From NCBI GenBank assembly GCA_029262695.1, contig JAJCYV010000022.1, forward strand, positions 1-49,786: DNA of 49,786 bases. Direction: 5' to 3'. Origin of the DNA: Chloroflexota bacterium (lineage in GTDB: Bacteria > Chloroflexota > Dehalococcoidia > SM23-28-2 > RBG-16-64-32). The notes under the pieces are model-generated. The model worked only from the letters and a program-made list of their open reading frames with translations, made no database searches and was not told the DNA's origin. Positions 1-7,423 of this stretch are shown here, piece after piece. The translations under genes were made by a program, and so were the position numbers. Within the stretch, counting starts at the first letter, position 1, and every line of letters starts with the position of its first letter.

Positions 1-181
1 CCTGAATCTGCTGGTCCTCCGGCGGCTCGTTAGCCTCCTCTGCGGCCTTCTGCTCCTCCTCCAGAGCCTTCTTCTCAGCCTCCGTCAACTCCGCGAAGGC
101 GGTGGCCGCGGAGGCCAGTAGCGCCATCAGGAGCCCGAATATCACGAGAGCGCGAACCCACGTGTGCGTTGAGGTCTTCAT
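1..181 (-). CDS. Small secreted protein, C-terminus cut by window edge
   Basis: An open frame reads from an ATG at 181 down to base 1 without a stop, so only about 60 N-terminal residues are visible. An AGGTGAG ribosome site lies just upstream of the ATG. The start MKTSTHTWVRALV, a hydrophobic core (IFGLLMALLASAA) and ATAFA-E form a good Sec signal peptide with likely cleavage near residue 33. The mature part is rich in Glu, Lys, Ala and Gln (for example LTEAEKKALEEEQKAAEEA) and probably forms a charged helix or coiled coil. The gene is divergent from the response regulator at 356 and shares its upstream region, including the repeat box at 249-310, so it may be a target of that system. Family not recognised. 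Confidence 0.75.
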   Translation of the reverse strand, partial: MKTSTHTWVRALVIFGLLMALLASAATAFAELTEAEKKALEEEQKAAEEANEPPEDQQIQ

Positions 182-248
182 TCTGCTCACCTTTCCGTCC
201 CGCCGAACGGCCCGTGGCCGTGGGCATCGCTCTAGAACCATTTCTTTG

Positions 249-310
249 AAGTCTGACGGCGGCCTTTAAGACGATCGTGAGACGAGAGTGAGAGGATTCT
301 TATCGAAGGC
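249..310 (+). promoter_or_regulatory. Repeat box copy 1: three 11-bp-spaced half-sites (likely OmpR/PhoB-type operator)
   Basis: Half-sites TAAGA (267-271), TGAGA (278-282) and TGAGA (289-293) lie exactly 11 bp apart and are followed by an inverted half-site TCTTA (298-302). Eleven-bp direct repeats are the usual target layout of OmpR/PhoB winged-helix regulators, and such a regulator is encoded at 356. The upstream part (AGTCTGACGGCGGCC) recurs in copy 2 at 2573. A possible extended -10 (TG-A-TAAGAT, 311-319) follows. The box lies between the divergent secreted-protein gene and the regulator, so it could control both. Confidence 0.7.
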
Positions 311-355
311 TGATAAGATTTCCCGTGAAGAAGCTCCCACCATGGCAGGTCTGCG

Positions 356-1027
356 GTGAACATACTTGTAGTAGAAGACGAACCGAAGGTAGCCGATCTC
401 CTCTCTAAGGGGCTGCGTGCGGAAGGCTATACGGCCACCATCGCCAGGGACGGAGCAGAGGGCGCACAACTCGGCCTGGACGGGGACTTTGACCTCGTGA
501 TCCTCGACATCATGCTGCCCAAGAAAGACGGACGCGCCGTACTCAGGGAGATTCGCAGCCGCAAGCCGCATGTCCCAATCATCATGCTCACCGTCAAGGA
601 TGACGTTGACACCAAGGTGGAAACTCTCGATGACGGCGCTACGGACTATCTCACGAAGCCCTTCGCCTTCGAGGAGCTGATGGCCCGCCTGCGAGCCCAC
701 CTGCGGGCGCGAGACGAGCCAACGTCGTTTCAGCTGAGCGTGGGTAGTCTGTCGCTAGACCTGAAGGCACACGAAGCCGAGCACATGGGCGAGAAGGTAG
801 CTCTTTCAGCCACCGAGTTCCGTCTCCTTGAGTTCCTCATGCGTCACCCTCGCCAGGTCGTGAGTAGAGCGCAGCTTCTGGACCACGTCTGGGGCTACGA
901 GCATGATCCCGAGACGAACATAGTGGATGTCTACATCGGCTACCTCCGCCGAAAGCTGAACCTCCGGGCCGGGCCGCTGCGAATCGAAACCGTAAGAGGC
1001 GCTGGCTACCGGCTCGACGGCGGATAG
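356..1027 (+). CDS. OmpR/PhoB-family DNA-binding response regulator
   Basis: A 223-residue two-component response regulator. The receiver domain (about 1-115) shows the acidic pair in VVEDEP (7-9), phospho-acceptor D51 in VILDIMLP, T79 and K101 (LTKPF). The C-terminal winged helix (about 130-222) has the family pattern LSATEFRLLEFLMRHPRQV and ends VRGAGYRL. The start is GTG at 356, because upstream frames are closed. A five-codon frame (ATG at 342) ends in a TGA overlapping this GTG, which could couple translation. The sensor kinase starts 5 nt after the stop, so the two form an operon. Three repeat boxes (249, 2572, 3985) with 11-bp spacing are its most plausible targets, implying autoregulation. 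The signal is unknown. Confidence 0.95.
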   Translation: MNILVVEDEPKVADLLSKGLRAEGYTATIARDGAEGAQLGLDGDFDLVILDIMLPKKDGRAVLREIRSRKPHVPIIMLTVKDDVDTKVETLDDGATDYLTKPFAFEELMARLRAHLRARDEPTSFQLSVGSLSLDLKAHEAEHMGEKVALSATEFRLLEFLMRHPRQVVSRAQLLDHVWGYEHDPETNIVDVYIGYLRRKLNLRAGPLRIETVRGAGYRLDGG

Positions 1028-1032
1028 GAAAC

Positions 1033-2427
1033 TTGCGCTTCATCAAAGTTCCCATTAAGTGGCGCCTCGTCATCTCCATCATGGCCCTTGTGGGCGTCGT
1101 CATCGCTGCGAGCAGCTTCCTCAGCAACCGTCTCTGGAGCGACTTCGCCCGGGACCAGCTGGACGGAGCTATCGCCGAGGAGGCGCGAGAGTTCTCGATC
1201 GCCACGTCCACGCTGCCGGGGCGGGATGAGGTGCTTCGGTTCGCGGGGGAGTACTTCCTGAGCCATCGCTTTGAGGAAGAGGAGAGAGTTTTCCTGTTTC
1301 AGCTGACGGAAGGCACGGCTTTGACCCTGCACGTCCCGTCAGACACGGATCTCTTTCCGCCCGAGTTGCCACCGGCTACGCCGGGGGCCATCAGCATCTC
1401 GGGTCTGCGCTCCCTGGACGGAGAGATGTACCGGATCGCCGCCGTGTCCATCGTAGTGGACGGGGAAGAAGTTGGCACTCTACACGTCGCCGAGCCGACA
1501 GCGCCGGTGGAGGCCTTGATCGACCAGCGGGTCCGGGAGACTATCGTAATCGCCCTCGCGGGGCTCGCATTGGCGGGCCTCGGCGCTTACGTCATCGCCA
1601 GTGTCTCCATGGCGCCCATCAGTGGCATCACCCGTGCCGCCAGATCGATCGGCGAGAAGGACCTCAGCCGGCGCCTAGACTATCGGGGCGCAAGCGACGA
1701 GGTGGGCGAGCTAGCTTCTGCCTTCGACGACATGATCGCGCGCCTGGATCACGCCTTCCGCGAGCAGCGTCAACTGCTGGCGGATCTTTCTCACCAACTG
1801 CGCACACCCATCACCGTCATCCGTGGCCATCTCGACCTTGTGCGTCGTCACCCTGATCTTCCCAGGCGGGACTCCCTGGAGAGCATCGAGACGGCGATTG
1901 ATGAGGCCGACAGGATGAATCGCCTGGTAGGAGATCTTCTCCTTCTTGCCCGCACCGGCTCTATCGATTTCGTCAGGCCGTCCAGCGTCGCCCTTCGTCC
2001 TCTTCTGCAGGAGGTCATGCTGAAGGCGGAAGGACTGGCGCAAAGGTCGTGGAGCCTGAGTGACCTGCCGGAGTGCAACGTCGTGGCCGACCGCGATCAG
2101 TTGATGGGCGCACTTCTGAACCTGCTCCAGAACGCTGTCGACCACACTCAGGCCGGGCAGTCCGTGAGTCTGGAAGCTGCCCACCAGAGCGGCTGGGTCA
2201 CTATCAGGGTCCGAGACGATGGAGAAGGCATCTCGGCCGACGACCTTCCCCGGATCTTCGAGCGGTTCTATCGAACCTCTGCCTCCTCAAACAGCACGCG
2301 GCCGGGTACTGGCCTTGGCCTCACCATCGTAGACGCTGTTATCCGTGCTCATGGCGGCACCGTCGAAGTCGAGAGCATCCAGGGTGAGGGCGCGGTATTT
2401 GTCGTCCGCCTGCCGGCGTTCCTCTAG
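1033..2427 (+). CDS. Membrane sensor histidine kinase (HAMP, HisKA, HATPase)
   Basis: A 464-residue sensor kinase that would phosphorylate the regulator encoded just upstream. Order: N-terminal membrane helix (about 11-30); extracytoplasmic sensor of about 135 residues; second membrane helix (about 169-192); HAMP (about 193-245); HisKA with H254 in DLSHQLRTP; HATPase with N box at N367 (LLNLLQNAVDH), G1 DDGEG (395-399), F box IFERFYR and G2 GTGLGL (425-430). The start is TTG at 1033, 5 nt after the regulator stop. The sensor domain matches no family I recognise; it is acidic, with a run EEEER near residue 81. A strong hairpin at 2444-2506 follows the stop. Confidence 0.93.
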   Translation: MRFIKVPIKWRLVISIMALVGVVIAASSFLSNRLWSDFARDQLDGAIAEEAREFSIATSTLPGRDEVLRFAGEYFLSHRFEEEERVFLFQLTEGTALTLHVPSDTDLFPPELPPATPGAISISGLRSLDGEMYRIAAVSIVVDGEEVGTLHVAEPTAPVEALIDQRVRETIVIALAGLALAGLGAYVIASVSMAPISGITRAARSIGEKDLSRRLDYRGASDEVGELASAFDDMIARLDHAFREQRQLLADLSHQLRTPITVIRGHLDLVRRHPDLPRRDSLESIETAIDEADRMNRLVGDLLLLARTGSIDFVRPSSVALRPLLQEVMLKAEGLAQRSWSLSDLPECNVVADRDQLMGALLNLLQNAVDHTQAGQSVSLEAAHQSGWVTIRVRDDGEGISADDLPRIFERFYRTSASSNSTRPGTGLGLTIVDAVIRAHGGTVEVESIQGEGAVFVVRLPAFL

Positions 2428-2443
2428 CCTGCGGCCGGTGAGG

Positions 2444-2506
2444 AATGGCAGTGGCGCGGCGTCAAAACTCGGCCGCCCTCCCCTACCGGGCCGCGCCACT
2501 GCCGTT
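2444..2506 (+). terminator. Terminator-like hairpin after the sensor kinase
   Basis: A perfect 14-bp inverted repeat, GGCAGTGGCGCGGC (2447-2460) with GCCGCGCCACTGCC (2490-2503), encloses a 29-nt loop. A G-T wobble plus two A-T pairs extend it to 17 bp. GTTTTCG follows, a weak T run. It lies 19 nt after the kinase stop and between convergent genes, so it may end transcription from both sides. Confidence 0.6.
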
Positions 2507-2571
2507 TTCGATCGTGCCCGCTCCCAGGAATCCGCACCCCGAGAGCGAGCGGTGATATCAGTACGATCACC

Positions 2572-2634
2572 TTAGTCTGACGGCGGCCCTTAAGGGGATC
2601 ATGAGAAAAGAGTGAGAGAATTCTCATCGAAGAC
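2572..2634 (+). promoter_or_regulatory. Repeat box copy 2, between the convergent 3' ends
   Basis: TAAGG (2591-2595), TGAGA (2602-2606) and TGAGA (2613-2617) have the 11-bp spacing of copy 1. The flanks TAGTCTGACGGCGGCC and TTCTCATCGAAG also match copy 1, about 60 bp in all. A following TCTCA makes an inverted pair with the last TGAGA. The box sits after the kinase hairpin and points into the 3' end of the minus-strand DUF5666 gene, with no same-strand gene downstream. It may drive an antisense transcript or be a relic of a duplication. Confidence 0.6.
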
Positions 2635-2641
2635 CGTCTGC

Positions 2642-3871
2642 TCAATCGAGATCGATCTTGTAGGCGAGAACCGAGCCGTCTGTCTGGAGCCAACCGTGCA
2701 CTTCCACATGCTGGCCGACGGCCGGCGGTTGCCCCTCGAAGCTCTCGAGGTCCGTGGAGGCGTCGATCCTGACCGTGAACCCGCCGATAACCAGGGTGCT
2801 TCCGTCGGTCGCTCCGATCGTGCCCTCGAATTCCATTTGAACACCGGTATCGGGGTCCGGCGTGGATGTTGGGCTGGGCGTCGGCGTCGGGGCCGGCGTT
2901 TGGACAGGCGTTGGGTTTGGCGCCGGCGTGGGCGGCGGGCCGGGGATAGGGGTCGGCGTGGGAACCGGAGCTGACGTGGGAACCGGAGTCGATGCAGGGA
3001 CCGAGGTTGGTGTAGGAGCAGGGGCCGACGTGGGTGGTGCGGCCGCCCGGAGTTCGATCGTGGTCGCAAGGACGGAGCCGTCAACCTGGATCCGGCCGTG
3101 CACCGCCACATACTGGCCGGCGGCCAACGGTTGCCCGCCGAAGTTCTGGAAGTCCGTGAAGGCGTCGGCCCTGACAGTGAAGGCACCGATGACGGCTGTG
3201 CTTCCACTCAGCGCTATGACATAGGCGGTGAAGTCTGCCTGCGGCTCGGACGGTGCGATCGGAGTGGGCGAGGAGTTGAGCGCTGGTGCCGGCGACGAGC
3301 CCGGGTTGGCGGTTGCGGTGGGAAAGGGGCCGTTTGTCGGAATCGATGGCGGATCTGGCCCTCCCGCGTCGACCGGCGGTGGGTCGAGAGGCGGGTCCGG
3401 CTGTAGATCGATGTTCGTGGCGAGGATTGAGCCGTCCGGCTGGGGTATTCCCTCAATTTCGACGTACTGCTGCTCATCGAGCGGCAGCCCTTCAAAGTTG
3501 TCGAAATTCGTGCCGGAGTCGATAGTCACGGTCTGTCCGTCGATCACGACCGTGGATTCATCGATTCTCACGATCTGCCCCGTGAGCTGAGCCGGCTGGC
3601 CGTCCTCACCCGCAATCGCAGAGGTGCCTTCGATATCTGTGAGGCTGACAAGGGTGACTCCGTCATCCCAGGACGAAGAAGTGCCGAGAAGGGACAGGCT
3701 GACTACCAGCCCTACGATCGCCATGCCGAGGACGGCCGCAGTGCCAGCGACGCGCCACAATCGGCTGACGGGTGACGGCGCTGCCTGCGCTCGTTCAGCC
3801 GGGCGCGTGACACGATCGTCGTTGTCTTTGAGTTTCCCCATTTGCCGTGGTCCCTGGTCGTGCGGAAACAA
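2642..3871 (-). CDS. Membrane-anchored protein with three DUF5666-like repeats and Pro/Thr-rich linkers
   Basis: A 409-residue protein with a short cytoplasmic N-terminus, one membrane helix (about 41-64, VAGTAAVLGMAIVGLVVSLS) and an extracytoplasmic remainder. Three related beta-rich repeats occur at about 93-157, 212-277 and 345-409. Each has the pattern TVVIDGQTVTID, then DFxxFEGxPLxxxQYVEVxG and DGSILATxIxL. They are joined by long linkers of P-T-P and P-A-P motifs typical of extended cell-surface spacers. DUF5666 domains are small beta-barrel-like domains of unknown role. The start may be TTG at 3871 (GAGGT just upstream) or ATG at 3841 (AGGGA upstream); the membrane helix is kept either way. 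Repeat box copies flank the gene, so control by the adjacent two-component system is likely. Confidence 0.85.
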   Translation of the reverse strand: MFPHDQGPRQMGKLKDNDDRVTRPAERAQAAPSPVSRLWRVAGTAAVLGMAIVGLVVSLSLLGTSSSWDDGVTLVSLTDIEGTSAIAGEDGQPAQLTGQIVRIDESTVVIDGQTVTIDSGTNFDNFEGLPLDEQQYVEIEGIPQPDGSILATNIDLQPDPPLDPPPVDAGGPDPPSIPTNGPFPTATANPGSSPAPALNSSPTPIAPSEPQADFTAYVIALSGSTAVIGAFTVRADAFTDFQNFGGQPLAAGQYVAVHGRIQVDGSVLATTIELRAAAPPTSAPAPTPTSVPASTPVPTSAPVPTPTPIPGPPPTPAPNPTPVQTPAPTPTPSPTSTPDPDTGVQMEFEGTIGATDGSTLVIGGFTVRIDASTDLESFEGQPPAVGQHVEVHGWLQTDGSVLAYKIDLD

Positions 3872-3984
3872 GTGACCTCGTTGCTGGCCATCCTCCTCTG
3901 CCTGAGGCTACTGGAAGATATGGCCTTCGTTCCGGTTGGAAAGAGAATCTAACTCTGTTGCGGACTTAATTCTAATGCGTTCCG

Positions 3985-4031
3985 ACTAAGACGATCGTGA
4001 GTAAATCGTGAGAGTCTTCTCATCGAGGCCC
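3985..4031 (+). promoter_or_regulatory. Repeat box copy 3, upstream of the DUF5666 gene
   Basis: TAAGA (3987-3991), TGAGT (3998-4002) and TGAGA (4009-4013) again stand 11 bp apart, followed by TTCTCATCGAGG as in the other copies. GACGATCGTGAG is shared exactly with copy 1. The box lies about 115-150 bp upstream of the minus-strand DUF5666 start, in inverted orientation to it. Nothing else is apparent in 3872-4122. Confidence 0.6.
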
Positions 4032-4122
4032 TGGCACAGTTCCTCGATACCGGACGGACCACCTGGATCCGGGGGACTGGATGCTCCCGGCAGCGTTTGG
4101 CTTCGCGGTCAGGCGATGGCGG

Positions 4123-4338
4123 CTAGTCCCCGCCTTCGAACTTGAACGACACCTTCATCTTGGCGCGGTAGGCGAGTATCTTGCCATCATCGAGTTGCAT
4201 GTCCAGCTCGACGACTTCGGCGATACGTAGATCCCGCAGGGTGGCTGACGCCTTCTGGACGGCTGCTGCCGCCGCCTTCTCCCACGACTCGCTGCTCGTA
4301 CCGACCAGCTCGATAACCTTGTATACGCTCTCCGCCAT
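4123..4338 (-). CDS. Dodecin (flavin-binding dodecamer subunit)
   Basis: A 71-residue protein matching dodecin in length and pattern: MAESVYKVIELVGTSSESWE, then an Ala-rich helix (KAAAAAVQKASATLRDLR), then two strands (AEVVELDMQL, YRAKMKVSFKFEG). Dodecins assemble into hollow 12-mers that store or buffer flavins; the Trp in the SWE motif stacks on the isoalloxazine ring. The ATG at 4338 is preferred because AGGAGG lies 5 nt upstream; a longer in-frame start at 4386 lacks such a site. Flavin storage fits the flavoenzyme-rich neighbourhood (acyl-CoA dehydrogenase, Etf, Hdr, LLM). Confidence 0.9.
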   Translation of the reverse strand: MAESVYKVIELVGTSSESWEKAAAAAVQKASATLRDLRIAEVVELDMQLDDGKILAYRAKMKVSFKFEGGD

Positions 4339-4477
4339 GGCGGTCCTCCTCTGGGCTCGCGCCGTCGATCGAATCGACGACATCACATGATCTGGGAGGA
4401 CTTACACTATCGGGGCAATCACGGCCCGTCAATGATGCCGGCTTCAAGCACCGTCGTCTCCCCGTAAGCTCCTATCG

Positions 4478-6040
4478 CTATGAGCCTGCAACTCGGCGCT
4501 TGTGCCCCGCCCAGTACGGCTCGCGTAGCTCACGCTTCAGCACCTTTCCGGTCGGGTTGCGCGGAAGCGCCGCGATGAAGTCCACGGACGTCGGGCGCTC
4601 ATAGCCGCCCAGTTTGTCACGGCAGAAGTCGATAACTTCTTCTTCAGTCGCCGTCTGCCCTTCGCGCAGAACCACCGCCGCCTTCACGGTCTCGCCCCAC
4701 TCATCGTGAGGCACGCCGAACACGGCAGCGTCGGCGATCGCCGGGTGCTTGAATAGCACCTCCTCCACCACCCGCGGGTACACGTTCTCGCCGCCGGACA
4801 CGATCATGTCCTTCACGCGGTCCTGCACGTACAGGTAACCGTCCTCGTCCATGATCCCTGCATCTCCCGTGTGCATCCAGCCGCCGCGCAGAGCCTGAGC
4901 CGACTCGTCTGGCAGGTTCCAGTACCCGGCCATCAACTGTGGCCCGCGACCTGCGATCTCCCCGATCTGGCCAAGCGGCAGCAGGTTGTCGTCCTCGTCC
5001 ACGATCTTGATCTCCGTGCCCACCATCGGCCGCCCGGCGGAAAGCAGCAGGTCAGGATTGTCCTTGAGCGCGCGACGATGATCATCCGCCAGCAGCAACG
5101 TCAGTACCGCCGTCGTCTCCGTCATTCCGTACCCCTGGACAAAGTCGCACTTGAACACAGCCGCCGCCTTTCGCAGCGTGTCTTCCGCTATTGGCGACGC
5201 GCCATATATGATCGTCCGCAGCGTATCGAAGTTGCGCTCAGCAACGTCCGGCACGTAGACCAGGCACGCCTGGATCATCGCCGGCACCAGCGTCGTAATT
5301 GCGATCTCCTCCTCACTGAGCGCCCGGACGACCTCCATCGGGTTGAAGTCCTCCTGGATGTACAGGCACCCGCCCCACACGACCGCGGCAAAGCAGGTTA
5401 TCGCCGCCGCGGCGTGGTACACCGGCGCCACAATCAGGTCTCGGTCCCCCGGCCTACCAGAAATCTCGAGGGTAAGCTGCTCCATGTTTGCGGTCACGGC
5501 CCCGTGTGTGAGCACCGCCCCTTTCGGCCTGCCCGTCGTGCCGCTCGTGTACATCTGGTACACGTCATGCTGGTCCGTGACTGTCCGTTCTGGCGGCGTC
5601 TCTGGCTGATCCCGCTGCCACGCCTCGTAACCCTGCCAGCCGTCGGCTCCACCGTCGATAGCGACGTATGCGCCGACGGTGCCCAGGTTCGCCTTTATCC
5701 TGCTGATGCTCCCCACGTAGCCGGAGGAGGCGAAGACCATCTTCGCCCCGGCGTCGTTGATCATGTACTCCCATTCCGGTCCCGCCATCCGGTAGTTCAG
5801 CGGCACCGTCACGACACCCACCTTGGAGGCCGCATAGAACATGAGCACGTACTCGATGCTGTTCTTAGAGAGGACCGCGATCCGGTCCCCAATCTCCATC
5901 CCGGCCCCGACAAGCGCGTTGGCCAGCCGGTTCACCTCCCCAAGCGCCTCCGCATACGTTACGTGGCGGTCGCCGAGGACAGCAAAGTCGTTGTCCGGAT
6001 GCTCACGGGCCTGGTAGTCAAAATAGTCGTGTAGCCTCAT
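4478..6040 (-). CDS. AMP-forming acyl-CoA synthetase (FadD-like)
   Basis: A 520-residue ANL-superfamily ligase that activates a carboxylic acid to its CoA thioester through an acyl-adenylate. Motifs: P-loop-like TSGTTGRPKG (165-174), YGMTE (304-308), HTGD (390-393), the hinge region with R408 (QDRVKDMI), GGENVYP (416-422) and the C-terminal catalytic lysine K499 in NPTGKVLKREL. Length is normal for medium/long-chain or aromatic acid ligases; the substrate cannot be read from sequence. The ATG at 6040 has AGAGGA upstream. There is no signal peptide, so it is cytoplasmic. With the downstream CoA-pathway genes it probably feeds the catabolic operon that begins at 7424. Confidence 0.93.
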   Translation of the reverse strand: MRLHDYFDYQAREHPDNDFAVLGDRHVTYAEALGEVNRLANALVGAGMEIGDRIAVLSKNSIEYVLMFYAASKVGVVTVPLNYRMAGPEWEYMINDAGAKMVFASSGYVGSISRIKANLGTVGAYVAIDGGADGWQGYEAWQRDQPETPPERTVTDQHDVYQMYTSGTTGRPKGAVLTHGAVTANMEQLTLEISGRPGDRDLIVAPVYHAAAAITCFAAVVWGGCLYIQEDFNPMEVVRALSEEEIAITTLVPAMIQACLVYVPDVAERNFDTLRTIIYGASPIAEDTLRKAAAVFKCDFVQGYGMTETTAVLTLLLADDHRRALKDNPDLLLSAGRPMVGTEIKIVDEDDNLLPLGQIGEIAGRGPQLMAGYWNLPDESAQALRGGWMHTGDAGIMDEDGYLYVQDRVKDMIVSGGENVYPRVVEEVLFKHPAIADAAVFGVPHDEWGETVKAAVVLREGQTATEEEVIDFCRDKLGGYERPTSVDFIAALPRNPTGKVLKRELREPYWAGHKRRVAGS

Positions 6041-6196
6041 TAGTATTTCCTCTCGAGGGTGAATTCTTCGCGGGGGCCGGCATTGGCAGCACCCGTCCCT
6101 GGATGTGCGCCAACAATCCTATCACCGTCAAGTCCCTCGCAGGTAACGGCCGGAGTCTGCCTCCGCCGGCTTACTCTCCCCCACTAGGGGCCGCAG

Positions 6197-6571
6197 CTAC
6201 GAGGCGGCAGTCTGCTTGGTCCAGGTCGCCATGTCGAAGTAGTCCCTCCAGGAGGTTATCTTTCCACCTTCAACCTCGAACACGCCCGCGACGGGAAGAT
6301 CAACGGCCCGGTCGCCGATCTGAAACTTGTCGAGGCGCTCAGTCAGGACGGTGCTCCCACTGGCGGCATCGTTGAGCATCACAAACTCCACTGACTGCGC
6401 CGGCTTCAGGAACATGTCGAGGACCGTCCTGATGGCAACCTTCCCCCGGACCGGCGCCATCGGCATGTTGTGATAGACGGCGTCATCAACGAAGAACTCC
6501 AGTAGCTCGTCCACATCCTTCCTGCTGAACGCCTCGCAGAACTTGCGGACCGTTTCAAGGCTCGTGGTCAT
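6197..6571 (-). CDS. Limonene-1,2-epoxide-hydrolase-like protein (SnoaL/NTF2 fold)
   Basis: A 124-residue single-domain protein. The catalytic triad of limonene-1,2-epoxide hydrolase seems present: R79 and D81 in LTERLDKF, and D110 in SWRDYFD. The LPVAGVFEVEGGKI stretch before the last motif also matches that family. Such enzymes add water to an epoxide in one step; many relatives act on other substrates, so the specificity is uncertain. An AAGGAGG ribosome site lies 7 nt before the ATG. The gene lies between the acyl-CoA synthetase and the TetR gene on the same strand. About 155 bp without a gene (6041-6196) follow its stop; I see nothing distinctive there. Confidence 0.8.
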   Translation of the reverse strand: MTTSLETVRKFCEAFSRKDVDELLEFFVDDAVYHNMPMAPVRGKVAIRTVLDMFLKPAQSVEFVMLNDAASGSTVLTERLDKFQIGDRAVDLPVAGVFEVEGGKITSWRDYFDMATWTKQTAAS

Positions 6572-6619
6572 GTCAGGCCTCCTTGCAGCTTCGCTTGAGT
6601 CGATGGTCCCGGATCGCGA

Positions 6620-7288
6620 TCAGCTGTCCCCTCCATCCTTTGTTTCCTCTCGGAGGCGATCGGCGAACACCAGGGCTGTGCTCTCCACGTGGCGCTGGAA
6701 CTCAGGCGTAAGAAAGCCGGAGCGCCGGGTCGGCCGACCCAGTTCCAGGAGACGGTCCATGAAGGTCCCGAACATGAGGTTCACCCACGAATCCGCCGCC
6801 CCGGCGATGTCGATGCCCAGGGGGATCTCACCTCGCGCCTGATATCGCGTGACGAGATTGAGGATGGCCCGGCGCCACCTGTCCATGAGCTCCCGGTGGG
6901 CCCCTCGCGCCGCTCTATCGCCGCGCAGGACCTCGGTAATAACCACGCGGAGGAGGTCTGAGTTCTCGTCCCACAGCCGCGCGCTGGCAAGGGCGTTGGC
7001 GGCGAGCTGTTCGCGCAGCGGCAGATTGCCGGGCAGGTGCTCCAGCTCATCAAGAGCGGCCATGAACCCCCGCTGCTCATACAGCTCCTTGACGATCGCT
7101 TGCTTGGAAGGGAAGTGGTAGTAGATGGCGGCCTCTGTGAGGCCGGCGGAGCGGGCGATATCGCGAACGGAGGCTCCATGAAAGCCGTTCCTGGAGAAGA
7201 GGCTCTGGGCCTGCGACAGGATGCGGCGACGAGTCCTGTCACCGCCTCTGGGCGAGGATCGTGGTTTCGCTGTGCTGTGCCTTGACAT
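6620..7288 (-). CDS. TetR-family transcriptional regulator
   Basis: A 222-residue one-component repressor. The N-terminal helix-turn-helix (about 18-66) is canonical: RRRILSQAQSLFSRNGFHG, then SVRDIARSAGLTEAAIYYHF and the SK that follows. The C-terminal ligand domain (about 80-215) is variable, as usual. The basic N-terminus (MSRHSTAKPRSSPRGGDRTRR) may aid DNA contact. Two palindromes of the form TAACGNNCGTTA lie at 7311-7337, between this gene and the divergent operon at 7424; they are the likely operators, giving autoregulation and control of the catabolic operon. TetR proteins beside acyl-CoA genes often sense an acyl-CoA; the ligand here is inferred only from context. Confidence 0.93.
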   Translation of the reverse strand: MSRHSTAKPRSSPRGGDRTRRRILSQAQSLFSRNGFHGASVRDIARSAGLTEAAIYYHFPSKQAIVKELYEQRGFMAALDELEHLPGNLPLREQLAANALASARLWDENSDLLRVVITEVLRGDRAARGAHRELMDRWRRAILNLVTRYQARGEIPLGIDIAGAADSWVNLMFGTFMDRLLELGRPTRRSGFLTPEFQRHVESTALVFADRLREETKDGGDS

Positions 7289-7309
7289 CTCTTGGCGCCT
7301 CGTGCTAGC

Positions 7310-7340
7310 CTAACGCGCGTTAAGCTAACGAGCGTTAAGT
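7310..7340 (+). promoter_or_regulatory. Twin TetR-type operator palindromes
   Basis: TAACGCGCGTTA (7311-7322) is a perfect 12-bp palindrome. TAACGAGCGTTA (7326-7337) is the same site with one central mismatch. Their centres are 15 bp apart, and a GTTAAC follows at 7339. They lie 23 bp upstream of the TetR start and about 85 bp upstream of the plus-strand operon, the classic place for a repressor controlling both directions. Confidence 0.8.
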
Positions 7341-7423
7341 TAACACCGGCTGTTGCCCGCGTCAATAGCCAAGGAGTGTAGACCGGTGCGAGTGGTGATA
7401 CTGACCTGGGAGGGGGCCTCGAG

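Noticed and set aside
2840..3060. CRISPR-like or tandem DNA repeat
   Set aside because: The repetitive bases encode Pro/Thr/Ala-rich linkers of the DUF5666 protein; there are no uniform repeats with unique spacers.
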